Origin: Bacteroidales bacterium
Lineage (GTDB): Bacteria; Bacteroidota; Bacteroidia; Bacteroidales; UBA3663
Assembly: GCA_030526445.1 (NCBI GenBank)
Contig: JAUNCV010000116.1
Span: 1 to 6,542, forward strand
Reading direction: 5' to 3'
DNA length: 6,542 nucleotides
In this document: one piece after another, positions 1 to 6,542 of the stretch
Numbering within the stretch: the stretch's first letter is position 1
Layout of the letters: every line of letters begins with the position of its first letter
The notes under the pieces: model-generated
What the model was told of the DNA's origin: nothing
Database searches by the model: none
Seen by the model: the letters and a program-made list of their open reading frames with translations, nothing else
Made by a program: the position numbers and the translations under genes

Positions 1-933
1 AAAGCGCACATGAGTGGAGACACTCTATTTGTCGATGTTTCGGTGGGCGATAGCACGTTGACCCTCTCTTCGGTCATTGAATATCCTGCGACTGGAGAAC
101 CTCCTTATCCTTTGCTTATAGGCGCTAGTATGATTGCCTTGCCCAAAGATATACTTGATGCACGTCCTTTGGCTCGAATGAATTTTCACGAACGACAAGT
201 GAATGGTTATAGCCAGTTCCGAGGCGACCTTGATAAGAGTCATTATGGATTTGTACATCTTTATCCAGAACTTATTGACAATGGAGCCTACAGCGAATGG
301 GCTTGGGGTTTTAGCAGATTGCTTGATGGTCTGCAGCAATTAGGACCAGAAGAAACTTTGATTGATATGAATCATGTAGGTGTAACTGGATGTTCATATG
401 CAGGCAAGATGGCCCTCTTTTGTGGTGCTTTCGACGAACGAGTGGCTTTGACTATTGCGCAGGAACCGGGAGGCGGAGGAGCTGCCGCATGGCGAGTCTC
501 ACACAATCTTAAGGAGGTTGAAGATATTGACCGCACTGATTATCATTGGTTCAAGGAGAGTCTGCGAGACATGTTTCACGGTGATAGCGTGTATCGTTTG
601 CCTCATGATCGTCACGAACTTGTTGCTATGTGTTGTCCTCGCGCTTTCCTTATGTTGGGTAATCCTGATTACCGATGGCTGGCCGACTCTTCGGCTTATG
701 TTTCGATGAATGCCGCCATTAGGGTTTGGGAGCGGTTTGACATTGAAGATCGCGTAGGGTATTCCATTGTTCCAGGTCATATGCATTGTCAGGTGCATCC
801 TGATCAGTATTCAGAACTGGAATCTTTTATTGACCGTTTCTTGCTGGGCAAAGACTCTGTAAGCACTGCAGATGTAGCGATAGCTCCTGGTATGAAAAAT
901 GTTATCTCTCTTGACAACTGGATAAACTTTTGA
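1..933 (+). CDS. CE15 glucuronoyl-esterase-like alpha/beta hydrolase, 5' partial
   Basis: Carbohydrate esterase family 15 members hydrolyse the ester between 4-O-methylglucuronic acid side chains of xylan and lignin alcohols. The reading frame is open to the window edge, so the signal peptide and N-terminus are missing; the ATG at 10 is an internal Met. Numbering from that Met, I see the family core in order: a PYPLLIG strand (33-39), MNFHERQVNG (57-66), the AWGFSRLLD helix (98-106), the nucleophile elbow GCSYAGK (127-133) with Ser129, AFDERVALTIAQEPGGGG (140-157) with catalytic Glu152, a Trp223 matching the substrate-binding Trp, and GHMHCQ (256-261) with catalytic His259. Lys133 matches the conserved sugar-binding Lys. 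Oddly, the Arg that normally follows the nucleophile (GCSR) is Tyr130. The fold and triad are intact, so I expect a working esterase, but activity on glucuronoyl esters is inferred. It is the first visible gene of a xylan operon, 16 bases before the GH43 gene. Confidence 0.88.
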   Translation, partial: KAHMSGDTLFVDVSVGDSTLTLSSVIEYPATGEPPYPLLIGASMIALPKDILDARPLARMNFHERQVNGYSQFRGDLDKSHYGFVHLYPELIDNGAYSEWAWGFSRLLDGLQQLGPEETLIDMNHVGVTGCSYAGKMALFCGAFDERVALTIAQEPGGGGAAAWRVSHNLKEVEDIDRTDYHWFKESLRDMFHGDSVYRLPHDRHELVAMCCPRAFLMLGNPDYRWLADSSAYVSMNAAIRVWERFDIEDRVGYSIVPGHMHCQVHPDQYSELESFIDRFLLGKDSVSTADVAIAPGMKNVISLDNWINF

Positions 934-949
934 ACTAAAAACATAACAC
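934..949 (+). promoter_or_regulatory. Translation start region of the GH43 gene, no Shine-Dalgarno
   Basis: The 16 bases between the CE15 stop and the GH43 ATG are A-rich with no GGAG-like sequence. This fits Bacteroidota, where initiation depends on A-rich, unstructured leaders rather than anti-SD pairing. There is no room for a separate promoter, which supports transcription from upstream. Confidence 0.5.
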
Positions 950-2833
950 ATGAAACACTTATCTTCTCTTGTGCTCATGGTAGCTCTCTCAGGCACGGCC
1001 TTGGCACAAAACCCTTTTATTAAGGGACAGTACACAGCCGATCCTACGGCACGAGTTTTTAATGGTCGTGTTTATGTCTATCCATCGCACGACATTCTTG
1101 CTCCACAAGGAGTACGCCAAGATTGGTTCTGTATGGCCGATTATCATGTCTTTTCTTCTGACAATTTGGTAGATTGGACAGACCATGGCGTTATCCTTGA
1201 TCAGAAAGAGGTACCTTGGGGCAATTCTGAGGCCTATTCTATGTGGGCCCCCGATTGTATTCAAGGTAAAGATGGTCGTTATTACTTCTACTTCCCCGAT
1301 GCACCCAAAGATGGTCGAGGCTTTGGAGTAGGAGTTGCTGTCAGTGATTCTCCTACGGGACCTTTCAAGGCTGAGCCTACCAATATCAAGGGCATTTCTG
1401 GTATTGACCCATGTGTATTACAAGCTTCTGATGGTAACAACTACATTTTCTGGGGTGGTGGCGGCCTTCGAGTGGCTAAACTTAAAGACAATTTGCTCGA
1501 ATTGTCAGAAGATAATCCTACAGAGACTATCAAGTTTGGCGAGCGCGAGATGACTATGATTGGCGTGGCTTGCGATAAAACTTTGCCTGCAGGTTTCAAA
1601 GAGGGCCCTTTTGCCTTCGAGCGCAATGGCAAATATTATTTGACCTATCCGTGGGTGCGTGGTAAAGCAGGCGACCCAGGACCTGATGGTAAGCCGCTTG
1701 ATAATCATACAGAGACTTTGGCTTACGCTATAAGCGACAATCCCATGGGCCCTTATGAGTACAAAGGGTTGATTATGAAGGAATCTCCTACTCAGTGTTG
1801 GACTAACCACCATTCTATTGTTGAGTACAAAGGAGAGTGGTATCTTTTTTATCATCATAACGACTACTCGCCCAAGTTCGACAAAAATCGTTCAGTACGC
1901 ATTGATAAACTCACTTTTAATGCTGATGGAACCATAAATGAGGTTATTCCAACTCTCCGAGGTGTTGGTATTACGCAAGCCGATGGCAAGATTGAACTTG
2001 ATCGTTATTCTGCAATATCTCCCAAGAATGCCTCTATCAGCTTCCTTGACACTACCTATTACTTTGCGGGTTGGTACACTGAATTGGCTAAGGGGGGATG
2101 GGTGAAGTATGACCGTGTTTCGCTTAGCAAAGCCGCTACAACTGTAAGCCTTCGTGTCAATGCAACAAAACCGACTTCGTTAAAGCTTAACATGATTGGT
2201 TCTACCAAAACTTCTTTGGCATTGAACATTCCTGCCACACAGGGATTCGAGATTATTACACTACCTGTTAATAGCATTGCTGAGGGCCAATATGACATTC
2301 AGCTTCTGAACAATGGTGCTACGGTGCAGGTGGATTGGCTTTCGGTTGGAGAACCATCAGAAAGCCTTGCTCGAGAAATTCGTTATGCTGAATTACAGAA
2401 ACAGGCTCCTACAACAGAATTTGTGATGGAGATTCGCGTAAAATGCGATGGTGCCTTTGGCGTGGGACCAACCAGCAAAGGCAACCGCTATGTGATTCCT
2501 ATTGTGGGAGGTGAGTTCGATGGCCCTGGCATACAGGGAACAGTGCTTCCTGGCGGTGCCGACTACCAGTTGCAAGATAATCCTCATGGTCGCACAGAAC
2601 TCGAGGCAATCTATTGCTTGCGCACTAATGATGGAGTAAATATTCACATTCGTAATCTTGGACTTATTTGCACAGGAAAGCCTGAAGATCACGGCTTCTA
2701 CTTCCGTTGTGCACCTAAATTTGAAGCACCACAAAATAGTAAGTACGATTATCTGAACCGAGGAGTTTTTGTCTGCACTCCAAGTTTTGGAGCTGATGGA
2801 ACCATTGTGTTGCGTATGTGGAAGGTTAATTAA
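950..2833 (+). CDS. Secreted GH43 glycosidase with CBM6-like and DUF3237 domains
   Basis: This 627-residue exported enzyme probably removes arabinofuranosyl or xylosyl residues from arabinoxylan, the usual GH43 activities; the exact substrate cannot be read from sequence. A signal peptide (1-19) ends in TALA before Gln20. The five-bladed GH43 domain spans about 21-345. The likely catalytic base is Asp31 in TADPTARVF, the pKa-tuning residue Asp153 in SGIDPCVL, and the acid Glu218 in KEGPFAFE. WAPD (99-102) and TNHHSI (285-290) are also typical. Residues about 348-468 resemble a CBM6 beta-sandwich: it starts with an IELDRYSAIS stretch, has a GGWVKYDRV motif, and ends in VDWLSV. A linker leads to a DUF3237 (UPF0311) domain at about 485-627, which is unexpected in a glycosidase. 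The start at 950 is right because the signal peptide follows directly. The gene lies between CE15 and GH3 genes with gaps of 16 and 12 bases, so co-transcription is likely. Annotation pipelines would call it a family 43 glycosylhydrolase. Confidence 0.93.
   Translation: MKHLSSLVLMVALSGTALAQNPFIKGQYTADPTARVFNGRVYVYPSHDILAPQGVRQDWFCMADYHVFSSDNLVDWTDHGVILDQKEVPWGNSEAYSMWAPDCIQGKDGRYYFYFPDAPKDGRGFGVGVAVSDSPTGPFKAEPTNIKGISGIDPCVLQASDGNNYIFWGGGGLRVAKLKDNLLELSEDNPTETIKFGEREMTMIGVACDKTLPAGFKEGPFAFERNGKYYLTYPWVRGKAGDPGPDGKPLDNHTETLAYAISDNPMGPYEYKGLIMKESPTQCWTNHHSIVEYKGEWYLFYHHNDYSPKFDKNRSVRIDKLTFNADGTINEVIPTLRGVGITQADGKIELDRYSAISPKNASISFLDTTYYFAGWYTELAKGGWVKYDRVSLSKAATTVSLRVNATKPTSLKLNMIGSTKTSLALNIPATQGFEIITLPVNSIAEGQYDIQLLNNGATVQVDWLSVGEPSESLAREIRYAELQKQAPTTEFVMEIRVKCDGAFGVGPTSKGNRYVIPIVGGEFDGPGIQGTVLPGGADYQLQDNPHGRTELEAIYCLRTNDGVNIHIRNLGLICTGKPEDHGFYFRCAPKFEAPQNSKYDYLNRGVFVCTPSFGADGTIVLRMWKVN
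1991..2353 (+). other. CBM6-like module inside the GH43 protein
   Basis: Residues about 348-468 follow the catalytic domain and have the outline of a family 6 carbohydrate-binding beta-sandwich: an N-terminal ELDRYSAIS strand, the GGWVKYDRV motif where CBM6-type modules carry the 'W-V-x-Y' strand, alternating hydrophobic strands, and a closing VDWLSV strand. Modules in this place after GH43 domains often bind xylan or only support the catalytic domain. Whether it binds sugar cannot be decided here. The module edges are approximate. Confidence 0.65.
2402..2833 (+). other. DUF3237 (UPF0311) domain at the C-terminus of the GH43 protein
   Basis: Residues about 485-627 match the DUF3237 pattern as I know it. 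Visible signatures are GNRYVIPIVGGEF (511-523), GTVLPGGADYQL (530-541), LRTNDGVNIHIRNLG (557-571), YFRCAPKFE (584-592) and YLNRGVF (601-607). DUF3237 proteins are usually stand-alone small beta-rich proteins of about 150 residues with no settled function, so a full-length copy behind GH43 and CBM6-like modules on an exported protein suggests a role with plant polysaccharide, either binding or a second activity. That role is inference. The coding frame is continuous with no stop or frameshift at the junction, so this is a genuine fusion in the sequence given. Confidence 0.82.
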
Positions 2834-2845
2834 ATTTCTATTGAT
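2834..2845 (+). promoter_or_regulatory. Translation start region of the GH3 gene, no Shine-Dalgarno
   Basis: The 12-base spacer between the GH43 stop and the GH3 ATG is AT-rich and lacks any purine-rich Shine-Dalgarno element. The tight spacing suggests that the two genes share a transcript and may be translationally coupled. Confidence 0.5.
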
Positions 2846-5488
2846 ATGAGAAAATATATATATGTATTGGCAGGCACATGTCTGACGTTGTCTGCTACAG
2901 CTCAGGAGTTACTCCCCTATCAGAACCCAGATCTTTCGCCCAAAGAAAGAGCCAAGGACCTATGTGAACGCCTCACACTTGAGGAAAAGGCTACCTTGAT
3001 GCTTGATATTTCTGATGCTATTCCCAGATTGGGCATCAAGACTTTTAATTGGTGGAGCGAAGCGCTTCATGGAGTGGCTAATCAAGGTAATGTGACCGTT
3101 TACCCAGAGCCTATTGGTATGGCGGCTTCGTTCAACGACGATTTGGTGTTCGAGGTTTTTGATCAGACTTCTGATGAGGCGCGTGCTGCCTATAACATCT
3201 GGATTGGCTCAGGTAAAGAGGACACTCGCTTCCATTCACTCTCGTTCTGGACACCTAATGTAAACATTTTCCGTGATCCTCGTTGGGGTCGTGGACAAGA
3301 GACCTATGGAGAAGATCCTTATCTTACTTCTCGTATGGGAGTGCAGGTCGTTAAAGGCTTACAGGGCCCTTCCGATACCAAATATCGAAAACTCTATGCT
3401 TGTGCCAAACATTACGCTATTCATAGTGGACCAGAGTGGGGCCGACATGTAGATAATATTAATAATGTGTCTCCTCGCGACTTATGGGAAACTTATATGC
3501 CTGCTTTCAAGGCCTGTGTTCAGAAGGGCGATGTGCGAGAGGTGATGTGTGCCTACCAACGTTGGGATGATGAACCATGCTGCGGTTCAACCCGCTTATT
3601 GCAGAAGATATTGCGTGAAGATTGGGGTTTTAAGTACATGGTTGTTTCCGATTGCTCGGCCGTTTCCGACTTCTGGCAAACCCATAAGATCTCGTCTACC
3701 CCAAGTCATGCAGCTGCTAAGGCCGTGTTGGCAGGTACCGATGTTGAATGCGGGTATAACTATGCCTACAAGAGCCTTCCCAAGGCCGTGTACGATGGTC
3801 TCATTGACGAAAAAGACATAGATATCCACATTTGTCGTTTGTTGGAAGGCCGCTTTGAATTAGGAGAGATGGATGATCCAAGTCTTGTGAACTGGAGTCA
3901 GCTGGGTGAAGAGATTCTCAATAATAAGAAGCATCAGCAAACGGCTCTTGAGATGGCACGTCAGACCCTCGTTCTCTTGCAAAACAAAAATAACTTATTG
4001 CCGCTGAAGAAGGGCAAGGTAGCAGTTATAGGTCCAAATGCCGATGATGAGGTTCTGATGTGGGGCAACTACAATGGTACCCCTAATCAAACCGAAACTC
4101 TTTTAGAAGGGGTGCAGAAAATGGCAGGCAAGCGTAATGTCGTTACCTTCAAAGGCTGCGATTTAGTGAGCGATCAGGTCCTTGAATCATTCTATGATCA
4201 GTGTGCCATTGATGGCAAGCGTGGTTTCCGAGGAACCTTCTGGAAGAATGATATTTGGACATTGGGTGATAATTACACCACTTTCAATCCAGAAACTCGT
4301 CAGGGCAAGAATCTCCCGAATCCAGATGCTATTCGTCAGCACGATCGTCCCATCAGTGTCACCACTTATGGCAATTATGCTTTCGCGCCAGGCATTCCTT
4401 TGACCAAATTCTCAGGTCTGTATGAGACGGTTTTCGCCCCAAAACAGACTTGTGAGGTGCTGCTCGATGTGGAGGGTTGCTCTTACTTCGAGGTGTTTGT
4501 GAATGGTCAATCTACCGCTTGTGAGAAGACTTGGAGAACTACTGACACTCGTACCCTTTTCCACGCAGAAGCGGGTAAGGAATATAAAATAGAGATTAGA
4601 TATTCGCAGATTCTCTCCTACAATGCTAACTTAAAGGTAAACATTGGACGAGAAAATAAAGTTGACTATCAAGCTTTAATCAAGCAACTCAGTGGCATAG
4701 AGACGGTTATCTTTGCAGGTGGAATTTCTGCCCGATTGGAGGGTGAGGAGATGCCTGTTAGTTTGCCCGGTTTCAAGGGTGGCGACCGCACAGATATTGA
4801 ACTTCCACAGGTTCAGCGTGACTTCCTCAAAGCTCTTCATGAGGCGGGTAAGAAGGTCGTGTTCGTTAATTTCTCGGGTTCTGCTATGGCTATGATGCCA
4901 GAACTTGAAACTTGCGACGCTATTCTTCAGGCTTGGTATCCAGGTGAACGAGGAGGTGAGGCTATTGCCGATGTTCTTTATGGAAAGTATAATCCTTCGG
5001 GAAAACTTCCTGTTACTTTCTATAAAAATCTTGCTCAGTTGCCCGACTTCCATGATTATAGTATGAAGGGACGAACTTATCGCTATATGACAGAAGAACC
5101 ACTCTTCCCTTTCGGCTTTGGTTTGAGCTACACAACTTTTGCAGTGAATGAAGGCACCCTTTCTTCTGAGGAGTTCTGTGGTCAGCCTGTTTCACTCGAA
5201 GTGTCGGTTCAGAATACTGGTCGTATGGCCGGTACAGAAGTGGTTCAGATGTATATTCATCGTATGGATGACAATGAAGGTCCTGCCAAGACTCTTCGAG
5301 GATACCAACGTATCAGTCTCAATGCAGGGGAAAAAGGAAAGGTAACAATTCCTATAGACGCAGAGTCACTCGAAACATTCGATCCTTCAACCAATTCAAT
5401 GCGTCTCATTCCTGGCCGTTACGAGATTCTTTATGGCACCTCTTCTTCGACCAATAACCTTAAATGTGTAGAACTTGAAGTAAAATAA
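2846..5488 (+). CDS. Secreted GH3 beta-xylosidase-type enzyme with PA14-like insert
   Basis: This 880-residue enzyme probably releases xylose from the non-reducing end of xylo-oligosaccharides by a retaining mechanism. A signal peptide (1-19) ends in SATA before Gln20. The GH3 barrel (about 25-345) has NWWSEALHG (68-76), a motif common in beta-xylosidase-type GH3 proteins, RDPRWGRGQETYGEDP (143-158), the KHY substrate motif (188-190) and nucleophile Asp269 in VVSDC. The alpha/beta sandwich domain (about 365-730) is split by a PA14-like beta-rich insert at about 455-600. It resumes with ARLEGEEMP (629-637), where the acid/base Glu is expected (Glu632 is my candidate), and GFKGGDRTDIELP (642-654). 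A fibronectin-III-like domain (about 775-880) closes the protein. Length and layout match Prevotella GH3 xylosidases. The start follows the GH43 stop by 12 bases. Beta-glucosidase or arabinofuranosidase activity cannot be excluded, because both occur in GH3. Confidence 0.93.
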   Translation: MRKYIYVLAGTCLTLSATAQELLPYQNPDLSPKERAKDLCERLTLEEKATLMLDISDAIPRLGIKTFNWWSEALHGVANQGNVTVYPEPIGMAASFNDDLVFEVFDQTSDEARAAYNIWIGSGKEDTRFHSLSFWTPNVNIFRDPRWGRGQETYGEDPYLTSRMGVQVVKGLQGPSDTKYRKLYACAKHYAIHSGPEWGRHVDNINNVSPRDLWETYMPAFKACVQKGDVREVMCAYQRWDDEPCCGSTRLLQKILREDWGFKYMVVSDCSAVSDFWQTHKISSTPSHAAAKAVLAGTDVECGYNYAYKSLPKAVYDGLIDEKDIDIHICRLLEGRFELGEMDDPSLVNWSQLGEEILNNKKHQQTALEMARQTLVLLQNKNNLLPLKKGKVAVIGPNADDEVLMWGNYNGTPNQTETLLEGVQKMAGKRNVVTFKGCDLVSDQVLESFYDQCAIDGKRGFRGTFWKNDIWTLGDNYTTFNPETRQGKNLPNPDAIRQHDRPISVTTYGNYAFAPGIPLTKFSGLYETVFAPKQTCEVLLDVEGCSYFEVFVNGQSTACEKTWRTTDTRTLFHAEAGKEYKIEIRYSQILSYNANLKVNIGRENKVDYQALIKQLSGIETVIFAGGISARLEGEEMPVSLPGFKGGDRTDIELPQVQRDFLKALHEAGKKVVFVNFSGSAMAMMPELETCDAILQAWYPGERGGEAIADVLYGKYNPSGKLPVTFYKNLAQLPDFHDYSMKGRTYRYMTEEPLFPFGFGLSYTTFAVNEGTLSSEEFCGQPVSLEVSVQNTGRMAGTEVVQMYIHRMDDNEGPAKTLRGYQRISLNAGEKGKVTIPIDAESLETFDPSTNSMRLIPGRYEILYGTSSSTNNLKCVELEVK

Positions 5489-5503
5489 GAACGAGCATAA
5501 TAA

Positions 5504-5540
5504 TAAATAGCCCCAAGTCAAAGCGACTTGGGGCTATTTA
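5504..5540. terminator. Bidirectional hairpin terminator between convergent genes
   Basis: A perfect 16-bp inverted repeat pairs 5504-5519 with 5525-5540 around a 5-base loop (AAAGC). The core is GCCCCAAGTC against GACTTGGGGC, and the outer A/T pairs give U-rich ends on both strands. Past the stem the + strand continues into an ATTTTATAA stretch, and the minus strand into an ATTATTATGC stretch. It begins 16 bases after the GH3 stop and lies 25 bases beyond the secDF stop on the other strand, so it can end both transcripts. Confidence 0.88.
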
Positions 5541-5564
5541 GCATTTTATAAGCCGAAGCTATTA

Positions 5565-6542
5565 TTACTTGCCTTCAGTAATCTTACCTTCTTTCTTTGA
5601 GAGGAATGAGAAGGCTGTTGGAACTGCAAGGAAGATAGTAGTCAATGGGTCAACTACAACACCGAGCAACATTGCGAAGATGAAGCTCTGGATTGAAGCA
5701 CCACCGAAGAAGAAGATTACCAACAACACGAGGAGAGTTGAGATAGAAGTGTTGAGGGTACGTGGCATGGTTGCGTTGAGCGCATCGTTGATCACGTCGT
5801 AAATCTTCTTGTTTGGATAGAGATTGTTTACCTCACGGATACGGTCGAATACAACCACGATATCGTTGATTGAGTAACCGATTACGGTAAGGATAGCAGC
5901 AATGAATGCCTGATCAATCTCCATTGAGAATGGGCTGATGGTCCAGAAGCTTGAGTAAACACCCAAAATCACGAGCACGTTAGCAGCCAAACCGATTACA
6001 GCACCGATAGAGAATGCCCAGTTGCGGAAACGGATGAGGATGTAGAGTGCAATAGCGATAAGAGCGAATACAATAGCGATGATAGCGCCACGGGTGATGT
6101 CTTCAGCAATAGAAGGACCTACCTTCTGGGTAGAAGGAATGTAATCCTCGTTGTTGAATGCATCAAAGTCAACAGTTACATAGCCGAGCTCCTTACCTGC
6201 GTTGTAGATAGCCTGCTTAACTGCGAGGTTAGCCTCAGCATCATCCTGTGCATTGAGATCATAGTTGGTGGTGATACGAACCTGATAGTCGGTGCTGATG
6301 GTGATAACCTTAACCGAAGCATCGGCAAAGGTCTCACTAGCTTCGAGCTTCTGCTGCAAATCCTGGATGTTAACCTTCTGGGTATCCTTGATGTCGTTGA
6401 AAGCAACGATATAGTTGCGACCACCAGTAAAGTCAATGCCCTTCTCAAGGCCAATGGTTGACATAAGAACAACACATACCACAGCAATAACAGCATAAAC
6501 CATGCGGCTGCTCTTGCCTGCCTTCACAAAGTCAAAGTGGGT
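5565..6542 (-). CDS. secDF: SecDF protein translocase subunit, SecF half, 5' partial
   Basis: SecDF is an inner-membrane accessory of the SecYEG translocon that uses the proton gradient to help draw exported proteins out of the channel. The frame stays open to the right edge (reading THFDFV before the GTG at 6527), so that GTG is an internal Val, not the start. Numbering from that codon: first membrane segment about 9-25, the GIDFTGGRNYIV motif (30-41), a periplasmic P4-type domain (about 45-140), then membrane segments near 147-166, 171-190, 206-226, 262-276 and 281-306. The RND-type signature IGYSINDIVVVFDRIRE (216-232) carries Asp222 and Asp228. The protein ends in a short Lys/Glu-rich cytoplasmic tail. 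In Bacteroidota SecD and SecF are normally fused; the SecD half would lie outside the window, so fusion is inferred and a separate secF is the alternative. It converges on the xylan operon and is unrelated to it in function. Confidence 0.92.
   Translation of the reverse strand, partial: THFDFVKAGKSSRMVYAVIAVVCVVLMSTIGLEKGIDFTGGRNYIVAFNDIKDTQKVNIQDLQQKLEASETFADASVKVITISTDYQVRITTNYDLNAQDDAEANLAVKQAIYNAGKELGYVTVDFDAFNNEDYIPSTQKVGPSIAEDITRGAIIAIVFALIAIALYILIRFRNWAFSIGAVIGLAANVLVILGVYSSFWTISPFSMEIDQAFIAAILTVIGYSINDIVVVFDRIREVNNLYPNKKIYDVINDALNATMPRTLNTSISTLLVLLVIFFFGGASIQSFIFAMLLGVVVDPLTTIFLAVPTAFSFLSKKEGKITEGK

Noticed and set aside
10..12. ATG as the start of the esterase gene
   Set aside because: The frame stays open to base 1, and the CE15 domain needs roughly 80-100 more N-terminal residues plus a signal peptide. 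This Met is internal.
920..935. Bacteroidota -7 promoter element (TAnnTTTG) before the GH43 gene
   Set aside because: TAAACTTTTG has the wrong internal spacing, there is no matching -33 TTTG, and the gap to the upstream gene is only 16 bases.
25..1858. Antisense and alternative-frame open reading frames across the three enzyme genes
   Set aside because: They overlap strongly supported genes, have low-complexity or atypical protein composition, match no family I know and lack starts in a sensible context.
2402..2833. DUF3237 as a separate gene or the result of a frameshift
   Set aside because: The frame is continuous from the GH43 start with no stop, no start codon with a leader at the junction, and a normal linker.
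2852..2866. AT dinucleotide run at the start of the GH3 gene as a phase-variable repeat
   Set aside because: It is only a few units long, is explained by Lys-Tyr-Ile-Tyr codons of the signal peptide, and the frame is intact.
2879..2881. Cys12 of the GH3 leader as a lipoprotein site
   Set aside because: The residues before it (LAGT) do not match a lipobox, and a good signal peptidase I site (ATA|Q) follows.
6525..6527. GTG as the start of the SecF coding region
   Set aside because: The frame continues to the window edge, and the THFDFV residues before it fit the usual lead-in to the first SecF membrane helix.

Overview
The window looks like chromosomal DNA of a Bacteroidota gut or rumen bacterium, most like Prevotella or a close Bacteroidales relative. 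Three observations point there. The convergent gene encodes the SecF half of what appears to be a SecDF protein of the Bacteroidota type. The starts lack Shine-Dalgarno sequences and sit in short AT-rich spacers. Both visible signal peptides end in Ala followed by Gln at the predicted cleavage site (the Bacteroidetes 'Q-rule'). The genus is an inference from protein style, not from a marker gene.

Layout: positions 1-5488 hold three tightly packed + strand genes with gaps of 16 and 12 bases, almost certainly one operon. They are (i) the 3' part of a CE15 glucuronoyl-esterase-like protein, entering from the left edge; (ii) a secreted GH43 enzyme with a CBM6-like module and an unusual C-terminal DUF3237 domain; and (iii) a secreted GH3 enzyme of the beta-xylosidase type with an inserted PA14-like domain. 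The 76-base gap at 5489-5564 holds a strong, probably bidirectional hairpin terminator. From 5565 to the right edge the minus strand encodes the C-terminal part of SecDF, whose start lies outside the window.

How the genes fit together: the three carbohydrate enzymes form a plausible set for glucurono(arabino)xylan. The CE15 member would cut esters on 4-O-methylglucuronate side chains, the GH43 would remove arabinose or xylose residues, and the GH3 would release xylose from oligosaccharides. SusC/SusD, the regulator and an endoxylanase are not visible and may lie to the left. SecDF is a housekeeping export component. It would help move the exported enzymes across the membrane but is not functionally part of the cassette.

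The points most worth a second look are the GH43-CBM6-DUF3237 architecture and the Tyr in place of the oxyanion-hole Arg next to the CE15 nucleophile. No mobile element, CRISPR array, RNA gene or entirely new system was found.
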